DNA of 64,000 nucleotides from Pararhizobium sp. A13 (GCF_040126305.1 NZ_CP149510.1:3297001-3361000); one strand, 5' to 3'. Counted from the first letter of the stretch, positions 20,586 through 30,949 are shown. Numbers and translations are program-made. Notes: generated by a model from the letters alone, not told the origin.

Positions 20586-21349
20586 GGCGCGTGCGGCTGC
20601 TCTGCAGCGATATCGACGGCACGCTGGCCGGCGACCGGGCAGCGGAGACGCGGTTTTGCGAGGCATGGCAAGGTCTTCAACCGGAAAACCGGCCGCTGCT
20701 CGTCGTCAACAGCGGCCGGCTGATCGAAGATCAACGGGCGTTTATCGCCACTACTGCCCTTCCCTCGCCGGACGTCTATATCGGTGGCGTCGGAACCATG
20801 CTGCACAACGAGAGTGAACCATCCCACGCAAAGCTCTACACCCGCTCCATCGGTGCCGGTTTCGACCGGGCGCTGATTGCCGCAGCGCTCGCCGACGTCG
20901 CGGATGTCGTCGTCCAGCCGGATGCATATCAGCATGCCCACAAGTCAAGCTGGTACCTGCGCGACGCCGACACGGCGACGCTGACGAGCATCGAGGAAAG
21001 GCTGGCAGCTGCGGGGATACCAGCCCGCCTGGTCTATTCCAGCAACCGCGATCTCGACATCCTGCCGGCTGGCGTGGACAAGGGAGCGGCGCTCTCCTGG
21101 CTCTGCCGCCAACTTGGCCTTTCCCATGATGACGTCGTCGTTGCAGGCGACACGAACAATGATCGCAGCATGTTCGACCTGCCGGGCGTACGCGGCATCG
21201 TCGTCGGCAACGCCCTTCCGGAATTGCGGGCAATCGCGGACGACAGGCAGGACATCTATCGCGCCAACGGCTCCACTGCGGATGGCGTATGGGAGGGACT
21301 GATGCACTGGGGCATCTTCAGCGTGTCGTCACCCCATATGCTCCCGTGA
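20567..21349 (+). CDS. mfppA: Mannosylfructose-phosphate phosphatase (sucrose-phosphatase-like HAD enzyme)
   Basis: A HAD-superfamily phosphatase of the S6PP type that would dephosphorylate the MfpsA product. Motif I LLCSDIDGTLAG carries the catalytic Asp pair, VNSGR is motif II, and VVVAGDTNNDRSMFDLPG is motif IV. The start is uncertain: an ATG at 20567 (used here) overlaps mfpsA by 19 bases, another ATG lies at 20555, and a GTG at 20591 just outside mfpsA has GAGG near it. The overlap and order point to one operon with mfpsA. Confidence 0.85.
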   Translation: MDGRRLRRVRLLCSDIDGTLAGDRAAETRFCEAWQGLQPENRPLLVVNSGRLIEDQRAFIATTALPSPDVYIGGVGTMLHNESEPSHAKLYTRSIGAGFDRALIAAALADVADVVVQPDAYQHAHKSSWYLRDADTATLTSIEERLAAAGIPARLVYSSNRDLDILPAGVDKGAALSWLCRQLGLSHDDVVVAGDTNNDRSMFDLPGVRGIVVGNALPELRAIADDRQDIYRANGSTADGVWEGLMHWGIFSVSSPHMLP

Positions 21350-21398
21350 ATATTTTGGCGAGCAAGGAAATATCCTTAGCCAGGTAATAAAATTCCGA

Positions 21399-22250
21399 CT
21401 ATTTCAGCGGCAGATGGATATCAGTCAGCAGATCGGTTGGCGCCAAGTCGCGCGGGTTGTTGATATATTCCTCGAACATCACCGTATCGCGGACTTCACG
21501 GCCGGACTGCGGCAGCCATTTGCCGTAAAGCCATTGATAGGCCTTGTGCATGTCGGCATAAGGCCCCTTGTGGCGTAGCACCGCATACTCGCCGCCATCG
21601 AGGTGGCGGTGAACCAGCGGCGCTTCGGCCGGCACATGCTCGCCCTCCGTCATGCAGGCAAAGGAGCGCAGCTTGTCTTCCGGCACCAGTTCCGGATCAT
21701 CGAGATAGACGCCGATCATCTTCATCTCCGGCCGGTAGAGATGACGCGCCTGAAGCGTGCCGCCAAGCGTTTCGAAGGCGCGGCCGATCCCCATATAGGA
21801 GCCCGAGTGGCTGACGCCGACCAGCTCGCGCGGCGCCAGGGTTTTCGTTGTCACGTCGTACATATCGCCAAGTCCTTTTTCCGATATCGATTGAAAGACC
21901 ATGTGGCTTCCCTCCCGCCGATACCGGGCCGGCGGCATGCCGAACACCGATTTGAAAATCCGGTTGAAGGATTGGAGATTGGGATAGCCGGTTCGTCTTG
22001 CAATCTCCTCGACGGTGAGGCTGGTACGCACGAGATCGCCGGCGGCCCTGTGCAGCCGCAGCCGCTTGACCGTCACCGCAAGCGTCTCGCCATGCACAGC
22101 CCGGTAGATCCGGTGCCAGTGATGTGGCGACAGGCAGGCGATTTCGGAGAGCCTATCGAGATCAAGCTCCTCGTCCAGGTGATCATGGATATAGGCCGAT
22201 ACGCGATGCAGACGCTGCTCGTAAACCGCCCAGATGCTCTCTTCCCTCAT
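21399..22250 (-). CDS. AraC family regulator with GyrI-like effector domain
   Basis: A 283-residue protein. The N-terminal 100 residues form the two-HTH AraC domain: LDRLSEIACLSPHHWHRIYR, then EEIARRTGYPNLQSFNRIFK and VFGMPPARYRRE. From about residue 125 a GyrI/SOUL-like ligand domain follows (VTTKTLAPRELVGVSHSGSY to FEEYINNPRDLAPTDLLTDI). Members include Rob/SoxS-like multidrug regulators. The ATG used has GAGG six bases upstream; earlier ATGs have none. The target is unknown. Confidence 0.9.
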   Translation of the reverse strand: MREESIWAVYEQRLHRVSAYIHDHLDEELDLDRLSEIACLSPHHWHRIYRAVHGETLAVTVKRLRLHRAAGDLVRTSLTVEEIARRTGYPNLQSFNRIFKSVFGMPPARYRREGSHMVFQSISEKGLGDMYDVTTKTLAPRELVGVSHSGSYMGIGRAFETLGGTLQARHLYRPEMKMIGVYLDDPELVPEDKLRSFACMTEGEHVPAEAPLVHRHLDGGEYAVLRHKGPYADMHKAYQWLYGKWLPQSGREVRDTVMFEEYINNPRDLAPTDLLTDIHLPLK

Positions 22251-22360
22251 GTCGATCCTCATGCAAGCCGAACAGGAAGACACAACCATATTGGCGTTTG
22301 ACAAATCCTGCGGAGTTGGCGCGGAGCGATTTGAGCACCGGAAAGCAACTGGCCAAGGAA

Positions 22361-22385
22361 AAACCGGACCTCTCAGTCCGGTTTC
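22361..22385 (-). terminator. Rho-independent terminator after alaS
   Basis: Minus-strand AAACCGGAC pairs with GTCCGGTTT, then TTTCC, 31 bases beyond the alaS stop. Confidence 0.82.
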
Positions 22386-22415
22386 CCATCTCCAAGCAAT
22401 CCAGTTGAAGCAGGC

Positions 22416-25079
22416 TTACGCCGCGAGCGCTGCACCAACCGCATCAATGGCATCCTTTGCCTTTGCGCCATCCGGGCCGCCGGCCTGCGCCATGTCGGCG
22501 CGGCCGCCACCACCCTTGCCGCCGAGCGCGGCGGAGGCGACACGGACCAGATCGACGGCGCTGAAGCGGCCGGTCAGGTCGTCGGTAACGGCAACCACGG
22601 CGCTCGCCTTGCCGTCATCGGACACACCGACGAAGGCAACGATACCGGAGCCGAGGCTCTTCTTGCCATCGTCCGCAAGGCTTTTCAGATCCTTCGGCTC
22701 GACGCCGGTGACGACCTTGCCGAGGAACTTGACACCGGCGATGTCCTGCACCTGATCGGCAGAGCCATTGGCGTCGCCACCGCCGAGTGCCAGCTTCTTC
22801 TTTGCTTCGTTCAGCTCACGCTCCAGCTTGCGGCGCTCGTCCATCAGTGTTTCGACGCGGGTCAAAACGTCTGCGGGCTGCACCTTCAGGGTGGTGGCAA
22901 GCGTCTTCACCCGCTCATCCTGCTCGTTGAGATAGGCGAGCGCGGACGCACCGGTCAGCGCTTCGAGGCGGCGAACGCCGGCACCGACGGCACTTTCGCC
23001 GACGATCCGCACCAGGCCGATCTCGCCGGTGGCGCCAACATGGGTGCCGCCGCAGAGTTCGACCGAATAGGGCCGGTTGGCCTTGGAGCCATGAATGCCC
23101 TGCCCCATCGACACGACACGGACTTCATCGCCATATTTTTCGCCGAACAGCGCCATGGCGCCCTCGGCAATCGCATCATCGACGCTCATCAGCCGCGTCG
23201 TCACCGGCGAATTCTGCACGATGATCTCGTTGGCCATCTCCTCAACGACTTTCAGCTCGTCGCCCGTCATCGGTTTCGGATGCGACACGTCGAAACGCAG
23301 GCGCTCCGGTGCGACCAGCGAGCCCTTCTGCGCCACATGGGTACCGAGCACTTCGCGCAGGGCCTCATGCAACAAGTGTGTCGCCGAATGGTTGGCACGC
23401 AGGCGTGAACGGCGGGCGTGATCGACGGTGAGCGCAGCGGCGTCGTCGACCTTGACGGTGCCTTCGTCCACAACGCAGGAATGCACAAACAGGCCCTCGC
23501 CACGCTTCTGCGTGTCGGTCACCGTCAGCTTGGCGCCGTCGGTCGAAATCACACCTGTGTCGCCCATCTGGCCGCCGGATTCGCCGTAGAACGGCGTCTG
23601 ATTAAGCACCAACTGGACCGTCTCGCCCTTGGAGGCCGCCTCGATCGCCTTGCCGTCGCGCACGATCGCCTGGACGACGCCTTCGGCGGTCTCGGTGTCG
23701 TAGCCGAGGAAATCGGTGGCACCGAGCTTTTCCTTGAGTTCGTACCAGATGGTTTCCGTCGCCTTGTCGCCGGAGCCGGACCAGGAGGCGCGCGCCTCCG
23801 CCTTCTGCCGTTCCATGGCGGCGGAAAACGCATCGGTGTCGACGCCAATGCCGCGGGCGCGCAGCGCGTCCTGAGTCAGGTCGAGCGGGAAACCATAGGT
23901 GTCGTAGAGCTTGAAGGCGGTCTCGCCGTTCAGCCGATCACCTTCCGAGAGATCAGCCGTCGCATCGGAGAGAAGGCCGAGACCACGCTCCAGCGTCTTG
24001 CGGAAGCGGGTTTCCTCGAGTTTCAGCGTTTCGGAAATCAGCGCTTCGGCGCGCATCAACTCCGGATAGGCGCGGCCCATCTGGCCGACCAGCGCCGGCA
24101 GCAGCTTCCACATCAAGGGCTCCTTGGCGCCGAGCAGCTGCGCATGGCGCATGGCGCGGCGCATGATGCGGCGAAGCACGTACCCGCGGCCTTCGTTCGA
24201 CGGCAGAACGCCATCGGCAATCAAGAAGGCGGAGGAGCGCAGATGGTCGGCGATGACGCGGTGGCTGGCGCGGCGGTCGCCCTCAGCCTTGACGCCGGTC
24301 GCCTCTTCGGAGGCCTCGATCAGCGTGCGGAACAGATCGATGTCGTAGTTGTCATGTTTGCCCTGCAGGAGAGCCGCGACGCGCTCGAGGCCCATGCCGG
24401 TGTCGATCGACGGACGCGGAAGATCGACGCGCTCTTCCTTCGTCACCTGCTCGTACTGCATGAAGACGAGGTTCCAGATCTCGATGAAGCGGTCACCATC
24501 CTCATCCTTCGAGCCCGGAGGACCGCCCCAGATATGATCGCCGTGGTCGTAGAAGATTTCCGAACACGGACCGCAGGGACCGGTATCGCCCATCGCCCAG
24601 AAATTGTCGCTGGTCGGGATGCGGATGATCCGGTCATCGCTGAAACCGGCGATCTTCTTCCAGAGGCCGAAAGCCTCGTCGTCGGTATGATAGACGGTGA
24701 CCAGCAGGCGCTTGGCGTCGATGCCGAACTCCTTGGTGATCAGGTTCCAGGCAAGCTCGATCGCTCGCTCCTTGAAATAATCGCCGAACGAGAAGTTGCC
24801 GAGCATTTCGAAGAAGGTGTGGTGGCGCGCGGTATAACCGACATTGTCGAGGTCGTTATGCTTGCCGCCGGCACGCACGCATTTCTGCGCCGTCGCAGCC
24901 GTCGAATAGGGACGCTGCTCGAGACCGGTGAAAACGTTCTTGAACTGCACCATGCCGGCATTGGTGAACATCAGGGTCGGATCGTTGCGCGGAACCAGCG
25001 GGCTCGACGGCACGACCTCGTGGCCGTTCTTCTTGAAGTAGTCGAGGAACGTCGACCGGATTTCATTCACGCCGTTCAT
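22416..25079 (-). CDS. alaS: Alanyl-tRNA synthetase
   Basis: An 887-residue class II synthetase with editing. The N-terminal [20 protein letters not shown] and [15 protein letters not shown] are the AlaRS catalytic-domain opening. [19 protein letters not shown] gives the editing-domain HxxxH, and [15 protein letters not shown] the C-x3-H zinc site. Members charge tRNA-Ala and hydrolyse mischarged tRNA. It lies directly downstream of recA on the same strand, a conserved recA-alaS order, but a terminator separates them. Confidence 0.98.
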   Translation of the reverse strand: MNGVNEIRSTFLDYFKKNGHEVVPSSPLVPRNDPTLMFTNAGMVQFKNVFTGLEQRPYSTAATAQKCVRAGGKHNDLDNVGYTARHHTFFEMLGNFSFGDYFKERAIELAWNLITKEFGIDAKRLLVTVYHTDDEAFGLWKKIAGFSDDRIIRIPTSDNFWAMGDTGPCGPCSEIFYDHGDHIWGGPPGSKDEDGDRFIEIWNLVFMQYEQVTKEERVDLPRPSIDTGMGLERVAALLQGKHDNYDIDLFRTLIEASEEATGVKAEGDRRASHRVIADHLRSSAFLIADGVLPSNEGRGYVLRRIMRRAMRHAQLLGAKEPLMWKLLPALVGQMGRAYPELMRAEALISETLKLEETRFRKTLERGLGLLSDATADLSEGDRLNGETAFKLYDTYGFPLDLTQDALRARGIGVDTDAFSAAMERQKAEARASWSGSGDKATETIWYELKEKLGATDFLGYDTETAEGVVQAIVRDGKAIEAASKGETVQLVLNQTPFYGESGGQMGDTGVISTDGAKLTVTDTQKRGEGLFVHSCVVDEGTVKVDDAAALTVDHARRSRLRANHSATHLLHEALREVLGTHVAQKGSLVAPERLRFDVSHPKPMTGDELKVVEEMANEIIVQNSPVTTRLMSVDDAIAEGAMALFGEKYGDEVRVVSMGQGIHGSKANRPYSVELCGGTHVGATGEIGLVRIVGESAVGAGVRRLEALTGASALAYLNEQDERVKTLATTLKVQPADVLTRVETLMDERRKLERELNEAKKKLALGGGDANGSADQVQDIAGVKFLGKVVTGVEPKDLKSLADDGKKSLGSGIVAFVGVSDDGKASAVVAVTDDLTGRFSAVDLVRVASAALGGKGGGGRADMAQAGGPDGAKAKDAIDAVGAALAA

Positions 25080-25247
25080 AATGCGCCCTTACCTCTGCAT
25101 CAGACGTCCACGGCCGACTTGGCCGAACCGCGAACCGGAAAACTCTTGAAAATCGCGGATCGCCGGATATTCGCTGATCCCACTCCCGCCATTGGAACAC
25201 AGGCTTTTATCGTCCGCGCCAACCCCTGTCCAGACGGCAAAAGAAAA

Positions 25248-25274
25248 CCGACCGCCCTGTCAAAGGGCGGTCGG
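25248..25274 (-). terminator. Rho-independent terminator after recA
   Basis: Minus-strand CCGACCGCCCT pairs perfectly with AGGGCGGTCGG and is followed by TTTTCTTTT. Confidence 0.92.
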
Positions 25275-25302
25275 CGAAGTCATCCGGCAAAATCAGACGA
25301 TC

Positions 25303-26394
25303 CTATGCCAAAGCGGCATCGTCACCATCGTCTCCGGCTTCCGGTCCACCGTTTTCAAGGAATTTTTCCGCGATCAGGCCGGCATTCTGGCGTAACGCAA
25401 GTTCGATCTCGCGCGCCGTATCCGGGTTGTCGCGCAGGAAGGTCTTGGCATTTTCTCGGCCCTGGCCGAGACGCTGGCTGTTGTAGGAGAACCAGGCGCC
25501 CGACTTTTCGACAATGCCGGCCTTGACGCCGAGATCGACGAGTTCGCCGGTCTTGGAAACACCTTCGCCATACATGATGTCGAACTCGACCTGCTTGAAG
25601 GGAGGCGCCATCTTGTTCTTGACGACCTTGACGCGGGTCTGGTTGCCGACGACCTCTTCGCGCTCCTTCACCGAGCCGATGCGGCGGATGTCGAGACGAA
25701 CCGACGCGTAGAACTTCAGCGCGTTGCCGCCCGTCGTCGTTTCCGGCGAACCGAACATGACGCCGATCTTCATGCGGATCTGGTTGATGAAGATCACCAT
25801 GCAGTTCGACTTGGAGATCGACGCGGTCAGCTTGCGCAGCGCCTGGCTCATCAGGCGAGCCTGCAGCCCCGGCAGGCTGTCGCCCATTTCGCCTTCGATT
25901 TCAGCCCGAGGCGTCAACGCTGCCACGGAGTCGATGACGAGAACGTCGATCGCACCGGAGCGCACCAGTGTATCGGTGATTTCAAGCGCCTGTTCGCCGG
26001 TATCCGGCTGGGAGATCAAAAGGTTTTCCAGATCGACGCCGAGCTTGCGGGCATAGACCGGATCGAGCGCGTGTTCCGCATCGACGAAGGCGCAGATGCC
26101 ACCCTTCTTCTGGGCCTCGGCAATCGTCTGCAGTGCCAGCGTCGTCTTGCCCGAGCTTTCCGGTCCGTAGATTTCGACAATACGCCCCTTGGGCAGCCCG
26201 CCGATGCCGAGTGCGATATCCAGACTCAAGGAGCCCGTCGAAACGGTTTCGATTTCGACGATGCTGTCCTTCCCACCGAGCTTCATGATCGATCCCTTGC
26301 CGAACGACCGTTCGATCTGGGAGAGTGCCGCTTCAAGTGCCTTGCTTTTATCCACCGATTTGTCCTCTACGAGCCGCAAAGAGTTTTGTGCCAT
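25303..26394 (-). CDS. recA: Recombinase RecA
   Basis: A 363-residue DNA recombinase and LexA coprotease. Walker A is [14 protein letters not shown], Walker [14 protein letters not shown], loop 2 [20 protein letters not shown]. The start is [13 protein letters not shown] with an AAGGTGG site; the upstream in-frame stretch is not RecA-like. LexA-type boxes upstream support SOS control. Confidence 0.99.
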   Translation of the reverse strand: MAQNSLRLVEDKSVDKSKALEAALSQIERSFGKGSIMKLGGKDSIVEIETVSTGSLSLDIALGIGGLPKGRIVEIYGPESSGKTTLALQTIAEAQKKGGICAFVDAEHALDPVYARKLGVDLENLLISQPDTGEQALEITDTLVRSGAIDVLVIDSVAALTPRAEIEGEMGDSLPGLQARLMSQALRKLTASISKSNCMVIFINQIRMKIGVMFGSPETTTGGNALKFYASVRLDIRRIGSVKEREEVVGNQTRVKVVKNKMAPPFKQVEFDIMYGEGVSKTGELVDLGVKAGIVEKSGAWFSYNSQRLGQGRENAKTFLRDNPDTAREIELALRQNAGLIAEKFLENGGPEAGDDGDDAALA

Positions 26395-26462
26395 TTGATC
26401 CACCTTTAGGTTATGGAAGCTGCTGAGGCAATGAAGCTGCCGATGAAAGCTATGTACACTTT

Positions 26463-26479
26463 TTGTTCTCATTTTGCAA
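26463..26479. promoter_or_regulatory. SOS box of recA, TTG-N11-CAA type
   Basis: TTG and CAA half-sites are separated by exactly 11 bases, the form described for the recA and uvrA genes of Rhizobium etli and Sinorhizobium meliloti. It lies 69 bases upstream of the recA start. An overlapping GAAC-N7-GTAC on the minus strand is one base off the direct-repeat LexA form. Confidence 0.7.
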
Positions 26480-26521
26480 GAGGCGTCTATATAATTGAAA
26501 AAATTAAATAAATGACTGAAT

Positions 26522-26536
26522 GTTCTTTCCTTGTTC
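26522..26536. promoter_or_regulatory. Second LexA-type box, GTTC-N7-GTTC, between recA and psuK
   Basis: A perfect match to the alphaproteobacterial LexA direct repeat. It is 95 bases upstream of the psuK ATG and 128 upstream of recA, so it could serve either gene. Confidence 0.55.
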
Positions 26537-26630
26537 CGGATTTTTCAGAAGCCGGTAAAAAAGTGGAACAAGAAATGCAATCAAGAGACCGGCACGACGA
26601 ATCGGATCGCAGAGACACACGGGAAAACGC

Positions 26631-27578
26631 ATGACAGGCAGTAAAGTTTCCATCTTCGGCGGCGCGCATATCGACCGCCGGGGGCGTATCTCCGGCGCGA
26701 CTGTTCCAAGCGCGAGCAATCCGGGCAGCTGGTTCGAAGAGGCCGGCGGCGGCGGCTTCAACGCGGCGCGCAATCTGGCACGGCTCGGGCTCGAGGTCCG
26801 CATGATCAGTCCGCGCGGCGGCGATGCGGCGGGCGACACGGTCGCCGAGGCCGCCGCCGCAGCGGGCGTGATAGACAACCCGTTCGTCTTCCTCGATCGC
26901 AAGACGCCGAGCTACACGGCCATTCTCGAAAACGACGGCAATCTGGTGATCGCGCTGGCCGACATGGATCTCTACCGGCTGTTCTCCCCACGGCGGCTGC
27001 AGCAACGCGCCATGCGGGAGGTTGTTTCTTTGAGCGACCTTGTCGTCACCGATGCCAATCTGCCGGAAGAAACCCTCGCGAGCCTCATCGAGCGGGCCGC
27101 ACAGGAATCAAAGCCGGTCGCTGCCATCGCCATTTCACCCGCCAAGGTCGTGCGTCTTGCAAACAGCCTCGCTGGCATCAGCTTTCTGTTCATGAACGAG
27201 GCGGAAGCGCGCGCCCTCACGGGCCGCGATGTGACGGAGGCAGCGGCGTGGCCCGCCCCCCTGCAGGCGGCCGGTCTTTCCGGCGGCGTCATCACCCGCG
27301 GCGGCAGATCGGCAATCGCATTTCGGCAGGGGCAGACCATCACCGTCGCCCCACCCGCCCTCGATGCGCTGGGTGATGTTACCGGCGCCGGCGATGCGCT
27401 GGCCGCTGGTTTCCTGGCGGCATTTCTGGAAGGAGAGCCGCTGGACGTCTGCCTGCGTTCAGGTGTCGCTGCTGCCGGTATCACCGTCCGCTCACCGCTC
27501 GCCGTGTCGGAAAAAATGTCGCGCGAGGCGCTGAGAGAAGCAATTCGGCTTGTGCCGCCAGCCGAAATCCTGTCATGA
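26631..27578 (+). CDS. psuK: PfkB family kinase, probable pseudouridine kinase
   Basis: A 315-residue ribokinase-family sugar or nucleoside kinase. It has FGGAHIDRRGRI near the N-terminus, the GGGGFNAARNLARLG substrate glycine patch, and the C-terminal anion hole and base DVTGAGDALAAGF. Immediate linkage to psuG (31 bases) argues that it phosphorylates pseudouridine for cleavage by PsuG. It is divergent from recA. A ribosome site is not obvious. Confidence 0.85.
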   Translation: MTGSKVSIFGGAHIDRRGRISGATVPSASNPGSWFEEAGGGGFNAARNLARLGLEVRMISPRGGDAAGDTVAEAAAAAGVIDNPFVFLDRKTPSYTAILENDGNLVIALADMDLYRLFSPRRLQQRAMREVVSLSDLVVTDANLPEETLASLIERAAQESKPVAAIAISPAKVVRLANSLAGISFLFMNEAEARALTGRDVTEAAAWPAPLQAAGLSGGVITRGGRSAIAFRQGQTITVAPPALDALGDVTGAGDALAAGFLAAFLEGEPLDVCLRSGVAAAGITVRSPLAVSEKMSREALREAIRLVPPAEILS

Positions 27579-27609
27579 ACGCGCCTTAAAAAGCCAAAAA
27601 GGACCCGCG

Positions 27610-28533
27610 ATGACCAAGCCGTTTTCACCCCTTCTGCCGATGGAGTATTCCGACGAAGTCGCTGCCGCCAAGGCGCGCGGCGCGCCGCTCGTGGCGCTGG
27701 AATCGACCATCATCACCCATGGCATGCCCTTCCCCGGCAATCTGGACATGGCCCGCAGCGTCGAGGCGATCATCCGCGAGGAAGGCGCCGTACCCGCAAC
27801 GATCGCCGTCATCGACGGTATCTTGCACATCGGTCTGGAAGACGCGCAGCTGGAAGCGCTGGCTCAGACCGAAGGCGCGATGAAGCTGTCGCGCGCCGAC
27901 CTCGCCTTTGCGATCGCCGAACGCCGCACCGGCGCGACCACGGTCGCGGCGACCATGATCGCGGCGGCTCGCGCTGGCATCCGTGTCTTTGCGACCGGCG
28001 GCATCGGCGGCGTGCACCGCAAGGCCGAGGAGACATTCGACATTTCCGCCGACCTCGACGAACTGGCGCGCACCGGCGTGATCGTCGTCTGCGCCGGCGC
28101 CAAGGCCATCCTCGACATTCCGAAGACGCTCGAAGTGCTGGAAACCCGCGGCGTTCCGGTCGTCACCTATGACAGCGACATCTTCCCGGCCTTCTGGTCG
28201 CGCGATTCTGGCCTGAAAAGCCCGCTGATGCTCAACAGCCCGGCGGCAATCGCCAATTTTCAGAAGATGCGCGACCTGCTCGGCGTCGATGGCGGCATGC
28301 TGATCGCCAACCCGGTGCCAGAGGAAAACGAAATCCCGCGCGACGAAATGGAAATCTACATTGCCCGGGCGCTCGACAATGCCGAACGCGACGAGATTTC
28401 CGGCAAGGCGGTCACGCCCTATCTGCTCGACAGCATCTTCGGACTGACCGACGGCCGCAGCCTCGAAACCAACATCGCGTTGGTCGAGAACAACGCCCGC
28501 CTTGCCGCCGAGATCGCGGTTGCGCTGGAATAG
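27610..28533 (+). CDS. psuG: Pseudouridine-5'-phosphate glycosidase
   Basis: A 307-residue enzyme that splits the C-C glycosidic bond of pseudouridine phosphate into uracil and ribose-5-phosphate. VALESTIITHGMPFPGNLDM, GATTVAATMIAAARAGIRVF and ATGGIGGVHR are close to the known family. The ATG used has GGA seven bases before it; a longer in-frame stretch is not conserved. With psuK it completes pseudouridine salvage. Confidence 0.95.
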   Translation: MTKPFSPLLPMEYSDEVAAAKARGAPLVALESTIITHGMPFPGNLDMARSVEAIIREEGAVPATIAVIDGILHIGLEDAQLEALAQTEGAMKLSRADLAFAIAERRTGATTVAATMIAAARAGIRVFATGGIGGVHRKAEETFDISADLDELARTGVIVVCAGAKAILDIPKTLEVLETRGVPVVTYDSDIFPAFWSRDSGLKSPLMLNSPAAIANFQKMRDLLGVDGGMLIANPVPEENEIPRDEMEIYIARALDNAERDEISGKAVTPYLLDSIFGLTDGRSLETNIALVENNARLAAEIAVALE

Positions 28534-28678
28534 GGCCAACAGGCGCTGGGAAACGCGAAGCGTGGCGCCTGGCCTTGGCCGAAATATGGAAGGTTTGTTT
28601 GGGCGGTATTGCAAAACATGGTTGCAGAATTCAGACTTTTGTGAGCGAGTTCTGCGACACGTCTGCTCCTGAACCCGA

Positions 28679-29587
28679 TTACGCCAAACGGGTTCGCATA
28701 TCGGCGTAGTCATAGGCAATTGCGGCCTTGAACCCTTTGATCCTGCTTGTGATGAGTTGGCGATAGTCACTGGCTGAAATGCCACGATCCTCGACACGGC
28801 TGAGGCCGCGAGACACAGGCACGAGCAGATCACCGGGTATGCTGCCTCTCAAGGAATGGATTGAGGCGGGATCCCCGCCTTGTGCACCGAGGCCCGGCGC
28901 GAGAATGATCGTGCGGGGCAGCAACTGCCGCAATCGCCGGCCTTCATTCGGCGCCGTTGCTCCGATCACCGCCCCGACCGGGCCGAGGCGCGAGGCAGAA
29001 CCGGGAATAGTGCTGTATCCGCCGATCAAATCGGCCACACGATCGGAGATGAGACGGTTGCCTGCCATCTTGTCCTGAAGCCAGCTGGCGCCGGGATTTG
29101 ATGTTCGGCACAGAACGAACAAGCCTTTGCCGAAACGCGTGGCGCAATCCACGAAGGGCTCGAGAGTATCCGGCCCCATCAAGGGATTGACGGTGAGGCA
29201 ATCAGCTTCAAAGTCGGCGCTTCCACCGTGAGATACGGGCGTCAGATAGGCGCGGGCATAGGCAGCGGCGGTCGCACCTATATCTCCCCTTTTGGCATCG
29301 AGAATGACACCAATACCTGCTTCTCTTGCCCTTTTCATTCCAGCGGAAAGAGCGGCCAGACCGGCGAGACCGCAGGCTTCGAAATAGGCTGACTGGAATT
29401 TTACGAACCCGACCTGCCCCTCTATGGTGTCGAGGACGAAATTCACGAAGTCGCCAATCCAGGCGCCCTCGTCACGCTGACCAAAGAAGCCCGGAATCTC
29501 GGGTAAAAACGGATCAATGCCGGCGACCAGATCACCGAACCGCTCGATATTGTTTTCTACCAGTTCGCCCCACGTCGGATTGCTCAT
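28679..29587 (-). CDS. pyrF: Orotidine-5'-phosphate decarboxylase, type 2
   Basis: A 302-residue OMP decarboxylase of the long (subfamily 2) type, catalysing the last step of UMP synthesis. VGFVKFQSAYFEACG and the catalytic ILDAKRGDIGATA are clear, as are VNPLMGPDTLEPF and APGLGAQGGD. Most rhizobia carry the shorter type 1 PyrF, so this may be an extra or replacement copy. Its base composition looks less GC-rich than neighbouring genes. It stands alone on the minus strand next to a TetR gene. Confidence 0.92.
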   Translation of the reverse strand: MSNPTWGELVENNIERFGDLVAGIDPFLPEIPGFFGQRDEGAWIGDFVNFVLDTIEGQVGFVKFQSAYFEACGLAGLAALSAGMKRAREAGIGVILDAKRGDIGATAAAYARAYLTPVSHGGSADFEADCLTVNPLMGPDTLEPFVDCATRFGKGLFVLCRTSNPGASWLQDKMAGNRLISDRVADLIGGYSTIPGSASRLGPVGAVIGATAPNEGRRLRQLLPRTIILAPGLGAQGGDPASIHSLRGSIPGDLLVPVSRGLSRVEDRGISASDYRQLITSRIKGFKAAIAYDYADMRTRLA

Positions 29588-29709
29588 GTCGGTTTGTCCT
29601 TTCAGATTGCCGGGTCACGCAGGCCTTTTGCTCAGAATGAAAGCGTCTGACAGTTGCAACATCGCAACGGCCTTTTGCCACAACCTAAAACGCCGCCGTC
29701 CGTTCTAAA

Positions 29710-30360
29710 TTAGGACTCGTCCTGATCCCACCCAACATCGCCCGCGTCCGAAAGGTATAGGCTGACCAGTCGAACAAGTTCGCTCTGCACTGTCGGATTT
29801 CCTATCGTGCCACGGCGCGCGGCATTGTGGATCGCTCCATCAATAGCATCGGAAATGACCAGAGCGGCGGTGTGGTCGGCTACACTGGGCTGGCGTTTCC
29901 GGTGAGTAGCCACAGCTTCCACATAGTAGGCAAGATATTCGATCTCAAATTCGCTGTTGGGATTCCTGTAGTCGTCAGAGCTGGGAGCTTCATCAAGCAA
30001 TACCCTATGCAGTCCAGGATAGATGCTGTGGGCAGCGATCATATCGCGAACGAGGTTCGCCGCGAATTGCGCCGCCGATAGCCCATTGATGCGAGATTTC
30101 CGCAGGACTGCAAGACAGTCGTCGAGGTGGCGACGGCGAATAGCATCGACCAACGAGAGCTTGTCCGGAAAATACTGATACAGCGAACCGATGCTCACTC
30201 CGGCTAAGTCAGCAACTTTGTTGGTCGTGAAACCGGCCCATCCTTCATCGCTCAAAATGCGAGCACCAGCTTGGATGAGCGTTTCAACCGTAGCGCGGGA
30301 ACGGGCTTGGCTGGGCTCTTTCCGCATTACCGGCTGCTGCTTTGCAATGCGAGTAGACAA
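29710..30360 (-). CDS. TetR family transcriptional regulator
   Basis: A 216-residue repressor. The HTH region is ILSDEGWAGFTTNKVADLAG with VSIGSLYQYFPDKLSLVDAI. The C-terminal ligand domain has no recognised family. The TTG start has GAGGGG close upstream; the next ATG, 11 codons later, has none. It is divergent from a DinB-family gene across only 64 bases, which probably contain a shared operator. Confidence 0.9.
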   Translation of the reverse strand: MSTRIAKQQPVMRKEPSQARSRATVETLIQAGARILSDEGWAGFTTNKVADLAGVSIGSLYQYFPDKLSLVDAIRRRHLDDCLAVLRKSRINGLSAAQFAANLVRDMIAAHSIYPGLHRVLLDEAPSSDDYRNPNSEFEIEYLAYYVEAVATHRKRQPSVADHTAALVISDAIDGAIHNAARRGTIGNPTVQSELVRLVSLYLSDAGDVGWDQDES

Positions 30361-30424
30361 CGGAATCCCCTCGTAGAGAATATGAACGCTTTACTCACAT
30401 TTCACACAATTTGGAAGGACCGCA

Positions 30425-30949
30425 ATGACCGCCTTACTCCAAAAGCTCTTCGGCTATCATGCCTGGGCCAACAATGACCTGTTCGACAAATTGGAAACTC
30501 TCGACCAAGCGCAGCACAAGAGCGAATTGCACACTGCCTTGCGGCTGATTAATCACTATCATGTGGTGGCTCAAATCTTCGCCGCGAATCTAAGCGGCGT
30601 GCAGCACAACTATGCCTCCGGCAATACGGCCGAGACGCCAACATTGGACGAACTGCGTGCTGCCTTGGCATCTTCCGATCAATGGTATCTCAACTATCTT
30701 CGCAGCGTGCCACCTGCAAATCTACGCGAGACCATCCCATTCGCCTTCACCGATGGCGACAAGGGTTATATGTCCAGAGAAGAGATGCTGACCCATGTTG
30801 CCCTGCATGGAGGCTATCACCGGGGCGAGGTTGGTCGACTCCTTTGGCAGCTTTCGGTCACCCCGCCCTGGGACACCTTTGCGGTCTACCTTCACCAGAC
30901 TGAACCAGGGCGGCGACTACAGGGCGGCGAGCCGTCCGTTTCGGCTTGA
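30425..30949 (+). CDS. DinB family protein
   Basis: A 174-residue four-helix-bundle protein of the DinB/YfiT group. Metal-ligand histidines fit the family pattern: LINHYHVVAQIF, and ALHGGYHRGEVGRLL toward the C-terminus. Members are often thiol S-transferases or of unknown function. GGAAGGA precedes the ATG. Control by the divergent TetR gene is likely. Confidence 0.87.
   Translation: MTALLQKLFGYHAWANNDLFDKLETLDQAQHKSELHTALRLINHYHVVAQIFAANLSGVQHNYASGNTAETPTLDELRAALASSDQWYLNYLRSVPPANLRETIPFAFTDGDKGYMSREEMLTHVALHGGYHRGEVGRLLWQLSVTPPWDTFAVYLHQTEPGRRLQGGEPSVSA

Noticed and set aside
23418..25526. 702-codon plus-strand frame opposite alaS
   Set aside because: It is the shadow of alaS and runs on past the gene end without any motif.
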